A stretch of DNA of 49,612 nt from an uncultured Granulosicoccaceae bacterium (GCA_938035525.1 CALHOI010000011.1:1-49612); one strand, 5' to 3'; counted from the stretch's first letter, positions 16,942 through 27,648 are shown. A program made the numbers and translations. Notes: generated by a model not told the origin, from the sequence alone.

Positions 16942-19900
16942 ATGCCATTTTGGCGGAAACTGATTGTACTTCTGGGCTTGTTGTGGCTAAGTGCTGCGGC
17001 GTTAGCTGCCACAGAAGTTGGAACAGCGATCGTCAACCAGGCGACGCTGACCTACGTTGACCAGGAATCCGGTCAGCTTGTAGAGCTCAAATCAAACACA
17101 TCTACCATACTGGTTGCTCCTCTGCGTCAGTTTGAATTGCTTTCCTCAAATACATACCTTGCTTTAGCTGGTCAGTCTGTGTCCTTGGTACACACGCTTC
17201 ACAACACGGGTAACGTTGATGATCGATATGCCTTGCTGGTGGAGAATCAGCTGGCAGACAGTGGCGATCTGATTAACTTAATGTTGTATATCGACACCAA
17301 TAATAATGGTGTAGTCGATGCCGGCGAGCCGGTTGTTGATGAAGAGTTGCCCATTGCCCGAGGTGAAACAGTTTCTCTGGTGATAACGGGTGTGCTTCCA
17401 GAAGATCTTCTTGGCAATGATGAAGTCGAAATTGCTTTACATGCTAGTGCTGTTGACAGTGAACTGTCGGTACAAACCAACACAGATTTAATTACCGTTA
17501 AGCCCAGCGCGAATCTCAGTATATATTTGGAAAGCACCGTTAGCTGTGATGTTTCAGTGCAAGCGGGTGATCAAGTTGATTTAACCCTACGCGCAGTCAA
17601 TGCCAATGAAACCTTGCCGGATGCAAGGCAAGTGTTACTCGATGGCGCAACACGAGAAGGTGTTGTTCTTGAAATAGATATTCCGCAGGGTCTATCGCTT
17701 GTTGCCAACGAATTATTAGAGATTATTGCTTATCAAGGCATTGCCATGGTCCAAACTGGCGGTGCAAACAATGAATGGATGCGTTACGAGCTATGGGATA
17801 AATCTATTCCCGTTAATCGGTTTGGGCTGTTGGTGCCATCTGAAAATTTTACTCAAGACGAAGCTGTTAGTGCTGTCGTTCCTGCTGTTGTTGATGACAC
17901 AGATCAAACCCAAAAGTTATTTATCAATGCTGGAATTGACCTTGAGGGTGACGGTATTCGTGACCGTGAGTCTGCATCGCTTTGTTTAAATGTAGTTGCT
18001 CTGGGTGCCTCTGTTGTCAATGAAATTCGTTTTGTAGAACCCACTGTTGCGCTGCAAATTGCATCACAGACCCCTCAATTTGAAATCGATCAAGACTTCA
18101 CAGACGCGCCTGTGTATCGCTTAAACCGCGAAACGCTTTCCGGTGAGGTCGGTGGGCTTGATGATTTGCCTGCATTGAACCAGACCGGGCTGAATTACCA
18201 ACTCGCGATCAATGGAGTGTACGTAGAATTAAATTCAGTCATAACTCCAGCTCAGATTATTACTGATGCTAGCGGTGCTGAGTATGTTGTAGTGATAGTT
18301 GAATCTGCGTTAACGGGTGATACAACGCAGCTGCTACTGCGCGAAACGAGAAACGAATCAAACCTATACCGTAGTATAAAACCGATTCTATTAAGCGAAA
18401 CATTAAGCAGTGATGGTGATTTTTGTCCCGGTGGCAGTGGTGGCGCTTTACCGATCAATGCCAACTACGAAGACAGTGATGATATCTGTGTTTTAAACAG
18501 TGCCGCTGATGACACGCTGACAACCTATTTTGTTGATCAGTCCTCAGGCGCACAAATTTTTGATACTGCTGTGGTCGATCCAACCAGCCGGGTGTTCGAT
18601 TCGACCAGCTTGCAAGGTGTTGCTGGTGCTGTGGTATCGATCACGGTAGACGGTGTGGTACAAAGACACCCAATAAGTGATACAGAGCTTATCCTAATAA
18701 CTGATGCTGACGGTCGTTACGAAATGCCCAGGCTCACAGCTGGCGCTAATTACTCAGTGACGGTTGAACCACCGTCTAACTATGTATTCCCGTCGACGGT
18801 TACTGCAGACCAGTTTAGCTCATTCATTGTCAGTCCGGCTTCGTACGGCATAACCGGAACGAGCATAACACCGGGTGGTGTTTTTGCGGTGTTTGATGGA
18901 GAAGCCACACCTATTGTTGACATACCACTTGACCCGGCAAACCGAGATGCGTTGCTGTTGGTTGATAAAGTGGCGGAGTCGTCCAGTATCGACGTGGGCG
19001 AAACACTGTCGTACGTCATTACGGTACAAAACCAAAGCACTGGCCCGGTCAGTGATGTATCTGTGATTGATTATCCTGCTTATGGGTTCCAATATATTGC
19101 CGGCACTGCAACATTCAATGGTGAGGCGATAGAGGATCCGCAACGCCTGTCTACACCAGCAAGCTCGCTTAACAGTGATGAGAACGACAACGATGTTATC
19201 GCGGGCTTGCAATTTCAATTAGCGCAAATTGATGCGTTGGCTCAAGGTGAGCTGCGCTATCGCATGCGAGCAACAGCAGGGTCCACGGACGGCAGTGGCA
19301 TCAATCGCGCTAATGCCAATGCGCTTACTGCCAGCGGGTTGCTTTTATCCACACCAACCAGTGCCGCTCAAGTAAGCGTCCAGCGCAGCGGTGTCATGTC
19401 TGACCAGGCCATTTTATTTGGCAAGGTGTACGTCGATAGCAGCTGCGACAATATCCAGAACCATGGTGAATGGCCGGTTGGCGGTGTGCGTTTGTACCTG
19501 CAGGATGGTACTTTCGTTGTTACAGATGAAGATGGTCAGTTCAGTTTGTATGGTCTGCAGCCTGGATTGCATGTTCTTAAACTCGACTCTCTGACGCTTC
19601 CTGAGGGATTGGTTCTTAAACCCACCGATACCCGACAAGCCGCCGACCCACAAAGCCGATTTGTGGATTTATCGCCTGGTGACTTTCATCGCGCCGACTT
19701 TGCCACTTACTGCCCCTCACATAATGCTGATGTGGTGTTTGCTGAACTCAGGGAGCGAAATCTTAATTTACGTGATGGTTGGTTATTAAATGAGGCATCG
19801 CGTTTTGACCCTGATGCCAAAGCGCCCAATATTGATGTGCGCAAGCGAGCAGACATAGACGGTGATTTATCTCAAGGCATGCTTGGTTTTCCGCGTGCCA

Positions 19901-22900
19901 ATGGTGCTGATAAAAACACAAAAAGTGACGATGTGCTGACAACCGATGCCAAATTAGCAAGTACACAGACTACCGATGCACCGGCGTTTAATGCGTTGGC
20001 CGAGAAAGCCAAAAGTGATTCAACGTTACTCACTGCCCGCTCGCTTGAAAAACCGCAAATGGGTGATCCTAAAGAGTTGGTTAAAGATATCAGCGAAGAT
20101 CAGGCACGAGAAGGAACCTGGTTGTGGCCTCAAAATGATCTGAGCTGGGATGGCCGATTTATGGCAGTGATACCAGCTGGTATGGATCCGGTGCTGTACG
20201 TTAATGAGCAGGCGGTACCGGGCACGCAGATTGGCGAGCAAATTGTTAATCGACGCGAACGTGCGCAATTGATTGCCTGGTACGGGGTAAAACTGATACC
20301 CGGTTTAAATGCTGTTCAAGTTCGCGCAAAAGATGCTTTTGGTAATGAAAGGGTGTTGGCCGACGGTTCGTTTAGAAGGCCATCAGCGGGTGTTCGCTTG
20401 TTACTTCGTACCCGGCAAGACACCTTGGAAGCTGATGGGGGTGCCAGCACTTTACCAATCGACATTGTTATAACCGATGCCCACAACAACCCAGCACACG
20501 GCGTCTACTTTGTCACACTGAAAAGTACCGGCGGTGCATTCAAAGAAAAGGACCTGCAGTTACAAGAGCCAGGTATGCAGGTACGCATTGAAAACGGCCG
20601 GGGTAGGGTGCATTTAAGCAGCACTGAATTAACCGGGAATGTCCAAATCCAGGCACGCACTGGCGCACTTGATGCCAGTTTGAATATTGTGCAAATCGCC
20701 GCAGCGCGACCGCTGATAGGCGCAGGTCTTATTGATATTGGAGGTCAGTGGAACCGTGTTAATCAGGGCAATGACACCAGAGCCGGTCTTGAAGATGGTT
20801 TTGAAAGCGATGCTCGGGTGGCCTTGTTTTTAAAAGGGCGGGTAAAAAACGATATGCACTTGAGCTTGTCGTATGACAGCGATAAAAACCGTGATGTGGA
20901 TGTACTGCGTGATCTTAATCCGAACGAACACTATGCCACTTATGGCGACTCGTCGCTTCGAGGCGTTGAGGCACAAAGCCGCAGCAAGCTGTACCTGAAA
21001 CTCGAGAAAGACAGAAACAGCATCATGTGGGGCGACTATTTAACCGATAACAATGCCGATCATGATGATCTTGGTCGAGTGCAACGAACACTGACCGGTA
21101 TAAACGGGGTGCTGGATAATGGCAAAACGCGACTGCAAGTTTTTGCCGCACAGGAAAGCGCGACTCGTCGAACAGAAGAAATAGCGGGTAATGGCACGGC
21201 TATGTTGTACGAGACCGAGCGTTCGCCATTGGTCATAAACAGCGAAATTGTCGAGCGCATAGTGCGTGATCGAAACAATCCTGGATTGGTTATAAGGGCG
21301 GAAAAATTAACCCGATACGCCGATTACACCGTCGACTTCGCAACGGGTGTGTTGCGATTTGCCGATGTGGTACCCACTGTCGATGACGACTTGAATCCGG
21401 TGTTTATTCGCATCAGTTACGATTTGGCAGGCGGTACTGATGAGCATATGGTCTCCGGTGTTCGCCTTTTGCACCAATTCACGCCAAATTTTACAGCGGG
21501 TGCAAGCCTGACGGACGATCAAAATCCACTATCGGGCTATACGCTATACAGCGTTAGTAGCGCATTACAGTTATCCTTGAATACCAGGCTAACGGCGACT
21601 CATGCTTATCAGACGCATCGAGATAACCAAACGGATGCCGATGCCCAGCGAGTGCACATGGAGCACACGTGGCATGGGCGGCGTGACTACCGCACAGCAA
21701 TGACCTGGGCACGTGCGTCTCGTTTGTTTAACAACCCGGCAGCCGGGATTTCTCAAGCGCGTGAAGAATGGAAGTTTGAGCATCGGCAACCGTTAGGCAA
21801 CACGGTTAAGGCAAAAATTGATGCCACACACAGCCGCTCATTAGACCAATCAGATTCAAACACGACAGCCGGTGTTGAATTAGAGAAAACGTTTACCAAT
21901 TGGTCTGTAAAGGCCGGTGCCCGTCATGTGCGCAGTTTTACGACATCGTCAGATTTAACTTTTAATACATTTATTGTTGGTGCGGAGCGTCGATTTACCT
22001 TATCGAACAACCGACGTGGCAGTATCGGTTTTGATTATGAGCAAGACGTAAGCACCAGTGAGCGATACCGGTTGGGCTTGTCTTCAAGGTTGCAGTTACA
22101 CGAACACGTGACTGCTTACGCGCGGTACGAATTAGATCAGGGTTTGTCATTTCAATCTTATGAAATCGACGCGAACAGAAATCGCACTTTTACCGCTGGT
22201 GTTGAATCAGACATCCTGCCTTCAACAAAACTCTATAGCGAATACCGCATGCGCGGTAACTTTGGTGGTGAAAGCATAGAAACGGCATCAGGTGTTCGTG
22301 GCCGCTACGAGATCAGGCCTAATCTGAACATATCACCGGCCATTGAATTTATCGATGTTGCATCAGGCTCCAATGCTGAAGATTCAGTGGCCGTGTCACT
22401 GGGAGTCAGTGATCAGCGTAACCCTAACCGAAAAGTAGTTGCCCAAGCTGAACTGCGTGAAACCAAGTCGAGCCGCTATTATGGTTTTCGTGGATCTGTC
22501 GCGCAGCGACTCAGCGTTGACTGGACTGGATTGGTGCGCGAAGAATTCACTCGTCAAACACCCGATGCGGGTGAGCTGACATCAAGGCATCGCTTTACTC
22601 TGGGTTTGGCGCGAAGACCCAAACGCTCGAACACACATCATGCGCTTTTCATGGCTAATTGGAAGGTCGATTATGGACCGCAAGACGGTCAGGACCGCAC
22701 TAGCTATTTGCTGTCAACACACCAGAACCGACAAATCGCAGATAACGCTAATTTAAGCGGGCGATTTGGAGGTCGTTGGACCAACACTGAATTTGATAGC
22801 GGCAATGTTCGTTCTCATGTGCTCATGAGTGATTTGCGGGCCACCTTTGATGTCCATCGACGCTGGGAAATTGATTTGCGCGGTGGCTGGCTTGGAACCG

Positions 22901-23097
22901 GCGGAGCACTGAGAGGGAAGTTCTCTCTGGGTGCTGGTGTGTCGTGGATAGCCGATCGCAATTTACGGTTGGGCATTCGATATAACGCCATCGGATTTCG
23001 CGAAGAAGATTTAGATGAACAAGGTTACAACGTGCAGGGCTTGCGTATTGGCCTGCAAGTCAAGTTTGATGAGGATTGGTTTAAATGGCTGGAATAA
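16942..23097 (+). CDS. 2051-aa outer-membrane barrel protein with DUF11, SdrD-like and Ig-like modules
   Basis: Sec signal (LIVLLGLLWLSAAALAA) then the locus-type opening GTAIVNQATLTYVDQESG. Modules in order: DUF11-like units (about 45-350); a carboxypeptidase-regulatory/SdrD-like unit (about 550-620, DADGRYEMPRLTAG); a DUF11 unit (about 663-730, VGETLSYVITVQNQS); an SdrD B-like unit with GKVYVDSSCDNIQNHGE (about 823-890); a Lys/Asp-rich linker (about 950-1060); an invasin-type Ig domain (about 1150-1250, DTLEADGGASTLPIDIVITD); and a long C-terminal region (about 1257-2051) of alternating amphipathic strands with Tyr/Arg/Trp, starting LIGAGLIDIGGQW, typical of a large beta barrel. It ends DEDWFKWLE without the usual terminal Phe. 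It probably anchors the DUF11 proteins at the outer membrane. The next gene starts two bases after its stop. Confidence 0.83.
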   Translation: MPFWRKLIVLLGLLWLSAAALAATEVGTAIVNQATLTYVDQESGQLVELKSNTSTILVAPLRQFELLSSNTYLALAGQSVSLVHTLHNTGNVDDRYALLVENQLADSGDLINLMLYIDTNNNGVVDAGEPVVDEELPIARGETVSLVITGVLPEDLLGNDEVEIALHASAVDSELSVQTNTDLITVKPSANLSIYLESTVSCDVSVQAGDQVDLTLRAVNANETLPDARQVLLDGATREGVVLEIDIPQGLSLVANELLEIIAYQGIAMVQTGGANNEWMRYELWDKSIPVNRFGLLVPSENFTQDEAVSAVVPAVVDDTDQTQKLFINAGIDLEGDGIRDRESASLCLNVVALGASVVNEIRFVEPTVALQIASQTPQFEIDQDFTDAPVYRLNRETLSGEVGGLDDLPALNQTGLNYQLAINGVYVELNSVITPAQIITDASGAEYVVVIVESALTGDTTQLLLRETRNESNLYRSIKPILLSETLSSDGDFCPGGSGGALPINANYEDSDDICVLNSAADDTLTTYFVDQSSGAQIFDTAVVDPTSRVFDSTSLQGVAGAVVSITVDGVVQRHPISDTELILITDADGRYEMPRLTAGANYSVTVEPPSNYVFPSTVTADQFSSFIVSPASYGITGTSITPGGVFAVFDGEATPIVDIPLDPANRDALLLVDKVAESSSIDVGETLSYVITVQNQSTGPVSDVSVIDYPAYGFQYIAGTATFNGEAIEDPQRLSTPASSLNSDENDNDVIAGLQFQLAQIDALAQGELRYRMRATAGSTDGSGINRANANALTASGLLLSTPTSAAQVSVQRSGVMSDQAILFGKVYVDSSCDNIQNHGEWPVGGVRLYLQDGTFVVTDEDGQFSLYGLQPGLHVLKLDSLTLPEGLVLKPTDTRQAADPQSRFVDLSPGDFHRADFATYCPSHNADVVFAELRERNLNLRDGWLLNEASRFDPDAKAPNIDVRKRADIDGDLSQGMLGFPRANGADKNTKSDDVLTTDAKLASTQTTDAPAFNALAEKAKSDSTLLTARSLEKPQMGDPKELVKDISEDQAREGTWLWPQNDLSWDGRFMAVIPAGMDPVLYVNEQAVPGTQIGEQIVNRRERAQLIAWYGVKLIPGLNAVQVRAKDAFGNERVLADGSFRRPSAGVRLLLRTRQDTLEADGGASTLPIDIVITDAHNNPAHGVYFVTLKSTGGAFKEKDLQLQEPGMQVRIENGRGRVHLSSTELTGNVQIQARTGALDASLNIVQIAAARPLIGAGLIDIGGQWNRVNQGNDTRAGLEDGFESDARVALFLKGRVKNDMHLSLSYDSDKNRDVDVLRDLNPNEHYATYGDSSLRGVEAQSRSKLYLKLEKDRNSIMWGDYLTDNNADHDDLGRVQRTLTGINGVLDNGKTRLQVFAAQESATRRTEEIAGNGTAMLYETERSPLVINSEIVERIVRDRNNPGLVIRAEKLTRYADYTVDFATGVLRFADVVPTVDDDLNPVFIRISYDLAGGTDEHMVSGVRLLHQFTPNFTAGASLTDDQNPLSGYTLYSVSSALQLSLNTRLTATHAYQTHRDNQTDADAQRVHMEHTWHGRRDYRTAMTWARASRLFNNPAAGISQAREEWKFEHRQPLGNTVKAKIDATHSRSLDQSDSNTTAGVELEKTFTNWSVKAGARHVRSFTTSSDLTFNTFIVGAERRFTLSNNRRGSIGFDYEQDVSTSERYRLGLSSRLQLHEHVTAYARYELDQGLSFQSYEIDANRNRTFTAGVESDILPSTKLYSEYRMRGNFGGESIETASGVRGRYEIRPNLNISPAIEFIDVASGSNAEDSVAVSLGVSDQRNPNRKVVAQAELRETKSSRYYGFRGSVAQRLSVDWTGLVREEFTRQTPDAGELTSRHRFTLGLARRPKRSNTHHALFMANWKVDYGPQDGQDRTSYLLSTHQNRQIADNANLSGRFGGRWTNTEFDSGNVRSHVLMSDLRATFDVHRRWEIDLRGGWLGTGGALRGKFSLGAGVSWIADRNLRLGIRYNAIGFREEDLDEQGYNVQGLRIGLQVKFDEDWFKWLE

Positions 23098-23099
23098 CA

Positions 23100-23645
23100 A
23101 TGAGTCTGGGCAACAAAATAGTAGCCATGCTTGTGCTCTGCACCGTTTTAGGTGGTTGTGTTAGCACTGAGGAGTTATACGCAGAGTATGACGCTGCCGA
23201 CTGCAAACTGATTGCCAATACAGATGCTAATGGTGCAGTGAGCTTGCATGAGCAACACACTGACACGCATTTTCCCTGGGAGCCGGCGGTTTATTTTGAG
23301 TTTGATAGTAGTGATCTGAGCGCAGCAGACATAGCTCGATTGGATAAATCCATGCAGGTATTAAAGGCGTTTCCAAGTTTGATTCTAGGCTTGCAGGGCT
23401 TTACCGATAAGCGTGGCGGTGCAGAGTACAACTTGGCTTTAGCGCAGCAACGCGTGCAGAGCGTCAAACAATATTTACAGAGCCAGGGCATGGCTGAAAC
23501 TCGCATTGTTTTACAGCCCATTGGTAAGGTTTTACCTCAAATTAGCACAGACGATAATGCGGCGCGAGCCGTTAACCGTCGTGTCGAACTGATGCTACTG
23601 GACAACGCGGGTAGACCGCTTGCTTTGCAATACGCAATGAAATAG
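23100..23645 (+). CDS. OmpA-domain lipoprotein
   Basis: From ATG 23100 the 181-aa product has a lipobox (VLGGC, Cys about residue 20). ATG 23085, which overlaps the previous gene, is also in frame. The C-terminal OmpA-like domain starts near VYFEFDSSDLS and keeps the two peptidoglycan contacts known from OmpA: Asp in GFTDKRGG and Arg in LAQQRVQSV, with NRRVELML at the end. It is the Pal/OmpA type: lipid anchor in the outer membrane and a domain gripping diaminopimelate in peptidoglycan. Coupled to the 2051-aa barrel gene, it may fix that barrel to the wall. The N-terminal 60 residues are short and unlike Pal. Confidence 0.85.
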   Translation: MSLGNKIVAMLVLCTVLGGCVSTEELYAEYDAADCKLIANTDANGAVSLHEQHTDTHFPWEPAVYFEFDSSDLSAADIARLDKSMQVLKAFPSLILGLQGFTDKRGGAEYNLALAQQRVQSVKQYLQSQGMAETRIVLQPIGKVLPQISTDDNAARAVNRRVELMLLDNAGRPLALQYAMK

Positions 23646-23672
23646 ATCTGTCTCTATTGGTGATATATCGAC

Positions 23673-26330
23673 GTGATTAAGTTACCCAATTCCATCGCCA
23701 AATTTGGCGCTAAAGCCATCGCAGCAACACTGTTGCTGCTGTTGTGCTTTTGTTGTGTGTCTGTTTATGCTGCAACACCAGCCGGTACGGTAATAAGAAA
23801 CCAAGCGTCGGCTGTTTATACAGATGATGCAGGTACGCAATACACGGTAACGTCCAACGTCGTTGAAACTGTTGTTGAGCAAGTTGCCGGTCTTGAGTTG
23901 GCTCAAGATCAACAGCAAAGCAGTGCAGCAGGGTCAATTGTGACATTCTCACATCGGCTGACTAACACCGGTAACGGTGATGATCGTTACTCGTTACAAC
24001 TGGTGAATGAGAGCAACGATACGATCGACTTAAGTTCGCTGGCCATATTTATAGACCTTGATCAAAATGGTGTGCCAGATAATGATGTTCCACTGACAAT
24101 AACACCGTGGGTTGCAGCTGGAACTGATGTCTACGTGGTAGTGTCAGGTGTGGTGCCTGGTAGTGCAAGCGCTAGTGATACCGCTGTTGTGAGCTTGCAG
24201 GCCAGCAGTCAATTTACTAATACGGTCATAGTTGGTAACCGTGATACGGTTAACGTGGATTCAGGGGCGATTGTCACGTTTACCAAATCGATGAGCAGTA
24301 GCGCAGGCGTGTCACCCAGCGGTAGTTACACAGTTACCCTTAACTACACCAACAGTGGCTCGGCGGTGGCCAATCAAGTCACTTTCATTGATGCAATACC
24401 AACTGGTATGAGCTACGTGTCAGGTTCCGGTCAATGGAACCTGACCACACAGACCTTAAGCGATGCCGATCCGCTTGACTATCATGACGGTGGTAATACG
24501 CGCATTCAGTATTGTGCATACGACACGTCGTGCATCAATGTACCCGAAGCACAAACCGATCAGGATACCCAGACAACAAATCAGGTCACCGCCATTATTG
24601 AATCGTTGCAGCCAGGCGAATCTGGTTTTATTTCCTTTGAAATAAACATTGACGAACAGCTAAGTGCGGGGGTGTTACTTAACCAGGCTGAACTGCAGTT
24701 TGATTCGGGTGGGGCAACGAAGCCGCGGATATACAGTAATGCGGTTAGTTTTACGGTTTTGCAAGATGCCGCTGTGGTTGTCAATGGATCTCAGGCGACT
24801 GCCATTGACGGTATGAACGAACCCGTTTCCGTGAGCAGTGCGCCCTTGGCTGGCACAGTCAGTTTTGAAAATATCATATGGAACACGGGTAATGCTGTCG
24901 ATACGTTTAATATGTTTGTTGATATTGATAACACCAGCTTCCCGGCTGGTACTGTTTATCAGCTGCTTAAAGCGGATGGCGCAACGCCCTTGTTGGATAC
25001 CAATCAGGATGGTGCTGTGGACACCGGGCCAGTACAACCTGGTTCATACGCGATAGTCGTACTGCAGCTTGATTTACCGTTTGGTGTTTCTGGTAATAAC
25101 AATGGACTGGGCTTTGATATCAGAAAAATTGCTCAATCGTCCAACGATGCGTCCGTGTCAAACGATATAGTTGATCATCTGGATGAAATTGTGGCTAATC
25201 AGGTTGATTTAACGAATCAACGCCCAGCAGGCAGTGCTGGTGCTTTAGGTACAGGGCCGGGCCCGGAGGATTCGCCTGTCAGTACCGAAACTGCCGATGC
25301 AAACGGATTGGTCAGTTTCGATTTATACATCAGGCATCAAGGCAGTTTTGCCGGCTCATATGATTTAAGCGCACACTCAAACTCTGGCGGTAGCGGGCTT
25401 TTGCCAGGGTGGAAGGTTGAGTTTATTGATGTCACAACCGGGGCGGCGATAACCAACACTGGGCAACTCAACTCGGGTGAATCCATACATATTGTTGCTC
25501 GAGTTGGTGTACCCACCGACGCTGACTTTAATACCCAGAGCATATTCTTCAAAGCGCTCTCACCGCTAAACGGGGCCAGTGATATCAAGCACGATGCCGT
25601 TCAAAACGTGAAGCAAGCACAGCTGAACTTAACGCCCAGTCTGAGTGCTCAAGTAAACCCGGGTGGTTCGGTTGTGTATGAGCACCTTGTTACCAACATC
25701 GGCAACGTCGCGCTTAGCGATATTACCTTTGGTGTACAGAATTCCAGTTCCGGGTGGCAATCTGTTTTATATGCTGACACCGACAATAACGGATTTTTAA
25801 GTCCTGATGATTTACCACTTAACGGGAACATGAGTTTGGCTGCGGGTGAATCGGCTGATGTGTTTCTTAAAGTGTTTGCACCGGCAGGCTCATCGCTTGG
25901 GCAAAATAATGTCAGCACACTTCAGGCTGGCTCTGTTATCGAAAACCTGACTAGTGCGGTTACCGATACCACCACTGTCAGCGAATCATCGGTCAGTATT
26001 AAAAAAGAGCAAGCGGTAGACGTTGGTTGTGACGGGCAACCCGACCCTGGAAACGACTTTAGCCCGGCACATATCAATGTAGCGCCTGGCGAAAATTGTG
26101 TCATTTATAAGTTGACCGCCATCAATAAAGGGTCAACCCCGTCTTACAACGTGGTTATCCGCGACTATACTCCGCCATACACAGTGTATTCTCCTGCTGC
26201 CAGTTGTTCTCGCAATCCTTGTTGGATTAACGAACCCGATGCGGAGCAAACTGGCACCATTAACGCCGAAACAGATCAATTGCTGCCTGGTGATTCTTAT
26301 TACCTGCAGTTTTCAGTCAGAGTTCAATGA
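23673..26330 (+). CDS. 885-aa exported DUF11-repeat protein
   Basis: The GTG start is followed by a signal peptide (AIAATLLLLLCFCCVSVYA/AT) and the shared opening GTVIRNQASAVYTDDAGTQY. DUF11 units show LTNTGNGDDRY, LNYTNSGSAVANQ and VTNIGNVALSD. The last unit has a Cys pattern (DVGCDGQPD, ENCVIYKL, CSRNPCWINEP) and the end QFSVRVQ, matching the 1007-aa protein unit for unit; the two are paralogues, this one about 120 residues shorter. No anchor, so release or partner binding is expected. It lies 27 bases after the OmpA lipoprotein, and its stop overlaps the first ATG of the next OmpA gene. An enzymatic role is unlikely. Confidence 0.85.
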   Translation: MIKLPNSIAKFGAKAIAATLLLLLCFCCVSVYAATPAGTVIRNQASAVYTDDAGTQYTVTSNVVETVVEQVAGLELAQDQQQSSAAGSIVTFSHRLTNTGNGDDRYSLQLVNESNDTIDLSSLAIFIDLDQNGVPDNDVPLTITPWVAAGTDVYVVVSGVVPGSASASDTAVVSLQASSQFTNTVIVGNRDTVNVDSGAIVTFTKSMSSSAGVSPSGSYTVTLNYTNSGSAVANQVTFIDAIPTGMSYVSGSGQWNLTTQTLSDADPLDYHDGGNTRIQYCAYDTSCINVPEAQTDQDTQTTNQVTAIIESLQPGESGFISFEINIDEQLSAGVLLNQAELQFDSGGATKPRIYSNAVSFTVLQDAAVVVNGSQATAIDGMNEPVSVSSAPLAGTVSFENIIWNTGNAVDTFNMFVDIDNTSFPAGTVYQLLKADGATPLLDTNQDGAVDTGPVQPGSYAIVVLQLDLPFGVSGNNNGLGFDIRKIAQSSNDASVSNDIVDHLDEIVANQVDLTNQRPAGSAGALGTGPGPEDSPVSTETADANGLVSFDLYIRHQGSFAGSYDLSAHSNSGGSGLLPGWKVEFIDVTTGAAITNTGQLNSGESIHIVARVGVPTDADFNTQSIFFKALSPLNGASDIKHDAVQNVKQAQLNLTPSLSAQVNPGGSVVYEHLVTNIGNVALSDITFGVQNSSSGWQSVLYADTDNNGFLSPDDLPLNGNMSLAAGESADVFLKVFAPAGSSLGQNNVSTLQAGSVIENLTSAVTDTTTVSESSVSIKKEQAVDVGCDGQPDPGNDFSPAHINVAPGENCVIYKLTAINKGSTPSYNVVIRDYTPPYTVYSPAASCSRNPCWINEPDAEQTGTINAETDQLLPGDSYYLQFSVRVQ

Positions 26331-26332
26331 TC

Positions 26333-27463
26333 ATGAAAAGAAGTCAAATAGCATTCGTGTTTTTCGCAATAGCCGTTGTCGGGGCTACTCCCGTTTCAGC
26401 TTCGTCTTTCTATGCTGGTGCTGCTGGTGGGGCTTCATCACTGCGACCCGATGTTGGCACGTCTTCTTTTAGTGTTGATTCTAATGTTGCATTTGGGGCT
26501 GGTGGGTTTATTGGTTATGACTTTAATAATCGCTTCAGCTTAGAGCTTGGCTATAACTACTTGGGCGGGGCAAAGCTTGTTAGTGAGGCAAGCAGTGCAA
26601 CCGTTGACTACTCGGCCATATCAGCAAGTGCTTTGTACTATTTTTATGGCGATGCCAGAGACATAGCGCAAAGAAGTGGGTTTAGCGTTTACGGGCGATT
26701 GGGTGTGAATAGCATGAAACATGACACCACTATCCCGCTAACACAACAAGACACTACTGGCATTGGGGTTGGCATAGGGGCTGAGTGGCCTTTGTCTCAT
26801 GCGCTTAGCGTCAGAGGTGAGCTGGCCAGCTTTGATGGTGATGCGCAGGCAGCAAGAGTAGCGGTTTTATATCGACTTCGCTCTGGTGCACAGCGTGGAC
26901 GCGTTGCTACGCAATCACCGCGAACGCCGCCGCGAGCACCTCAGTTACCTCAAGCTGCGCCACAAGTCGCGCCACCGGCCGCGCCACAAGTTCAGCAACC
27001 AGAGATTACCCGACCGACTGTTCCTGCACCACCCGTGCCCCAGGCACCACAAACTTCGGTAGTGCAAAGTACTTGCGCAGCGCCTGTGGCCAATGAGCCG
27101 GTTAACTCGGCGGGTTGTGCCTTATTCAGCGGCAAAGTTAATGGTGTCGATTTTGCCAGTGGAACCGCGTCGCTCACACCGGTTGCGATGCAATCACTTG
27201 ACCGTCTTGCGCAAAACCTTCTCAGTCATCCATCTGTAGTTATTGAAATTCAGGCGCATACCGAGTCGTTTAATAATCCTGCTCGTGCAACTGCAGTTGC
27301 CAAACAAAGAACACTTGCTGTGGCGCGTTATCTGGCCAGTCGGGGAGTGCCGGTTCAACGCCTTCGTGCGCGAGCATATGGGCATTCTTTTCCTTTAGCG
27401 CCGGACAATAGTGTGGCTGGACGACGACAGAACAATCGAGTCGAACTCAAAGTGTTGCGTTAG
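26333..27463 (+). CDS. OmpA-family outer-membrane protein, 376 aa
   Basis: Signal peptide MKRSQIAFVFFAIAVVGATPVSA/SS, then an eight-strand OmpA-type barrel (about 25-185, FYAGAAGGASSLRPD, GYDFNNRFSLELGYNYLGG), a Pro/Ala-rich periplasmic linker (about 190-250) and a C-terminal OmpA domain. In that domain the usual Asp of the HTD motif is Glu (AHTESFNNP), while the Arg (VAKQRTLAV) is kept, so wall binding may be altered. ATG 26327, overlapping the stop of the previous gene, is in frame, but the chosen start gives a compact signal peptide. Same strand and coupled to the DUF11 gene. The hairpin at 27477-27493 follows. Confidence 0.86.
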   Translation: MKRSQIAFVFFAIAVVGATPVSASSFYAGAAGGASSLRPDVGTSSFSVDSNVAFGAGGFIGYDFNNRFSLELGYNYLGGAKLVSEASSATVDYSAISASALYYFYGDARDIAQRSGFSVYGRLGVNSMKHDTTIPLTQQDTTGIGVGIGAEWPLSHALSVRGELASFDGDAQAARVAVLYRLRSGAQRGRVATQSPRTPPRAPQLPQAAPQVAPPAAPQVQQPEITRPTVPAPPVPQAPQTSVVQSTCAAPVANEPVNSAGCALFSGKVNGVDFASGTASLTPVAMQSLDRLAQNLLSHPSVVIEIQAHTESFNNPARATAVAKQRTLAVARYLASRGVPVQRLRARAYGHSFPLAPDNSVAGRRQNNRVELKVLR

Positions 27464-27476
27464 AGCGTGTGAACCG

Positions 27477-27493
27477 ATTCTCACTTTGAGAAT
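27477..27493 (+). terminator. Hairpin after the 376-aa OmpA gene
   Basis: ATTCTCA-CTT-TGAGAAT, a perfect 7-bp stem followed by TTGTC. The T-run is poor, so it may be a weak terminator or attenuator ahead of the next OmpA gene. Confidence 0.35.
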
Positions 27494-27648
27494 TTGTCTG
27501 CACATCTCAATGGCGAGATTAAAATAATACTATATAAAACAGTAATTTAGCGTCGTAATGCAATTGCGTGGATTGGCTGGCACGGGTGTGGAAATTGCTT
27601 TGTTGAGGTGGAATAAACTCGCCTTGCGAAGACACGGATTACCACCAC

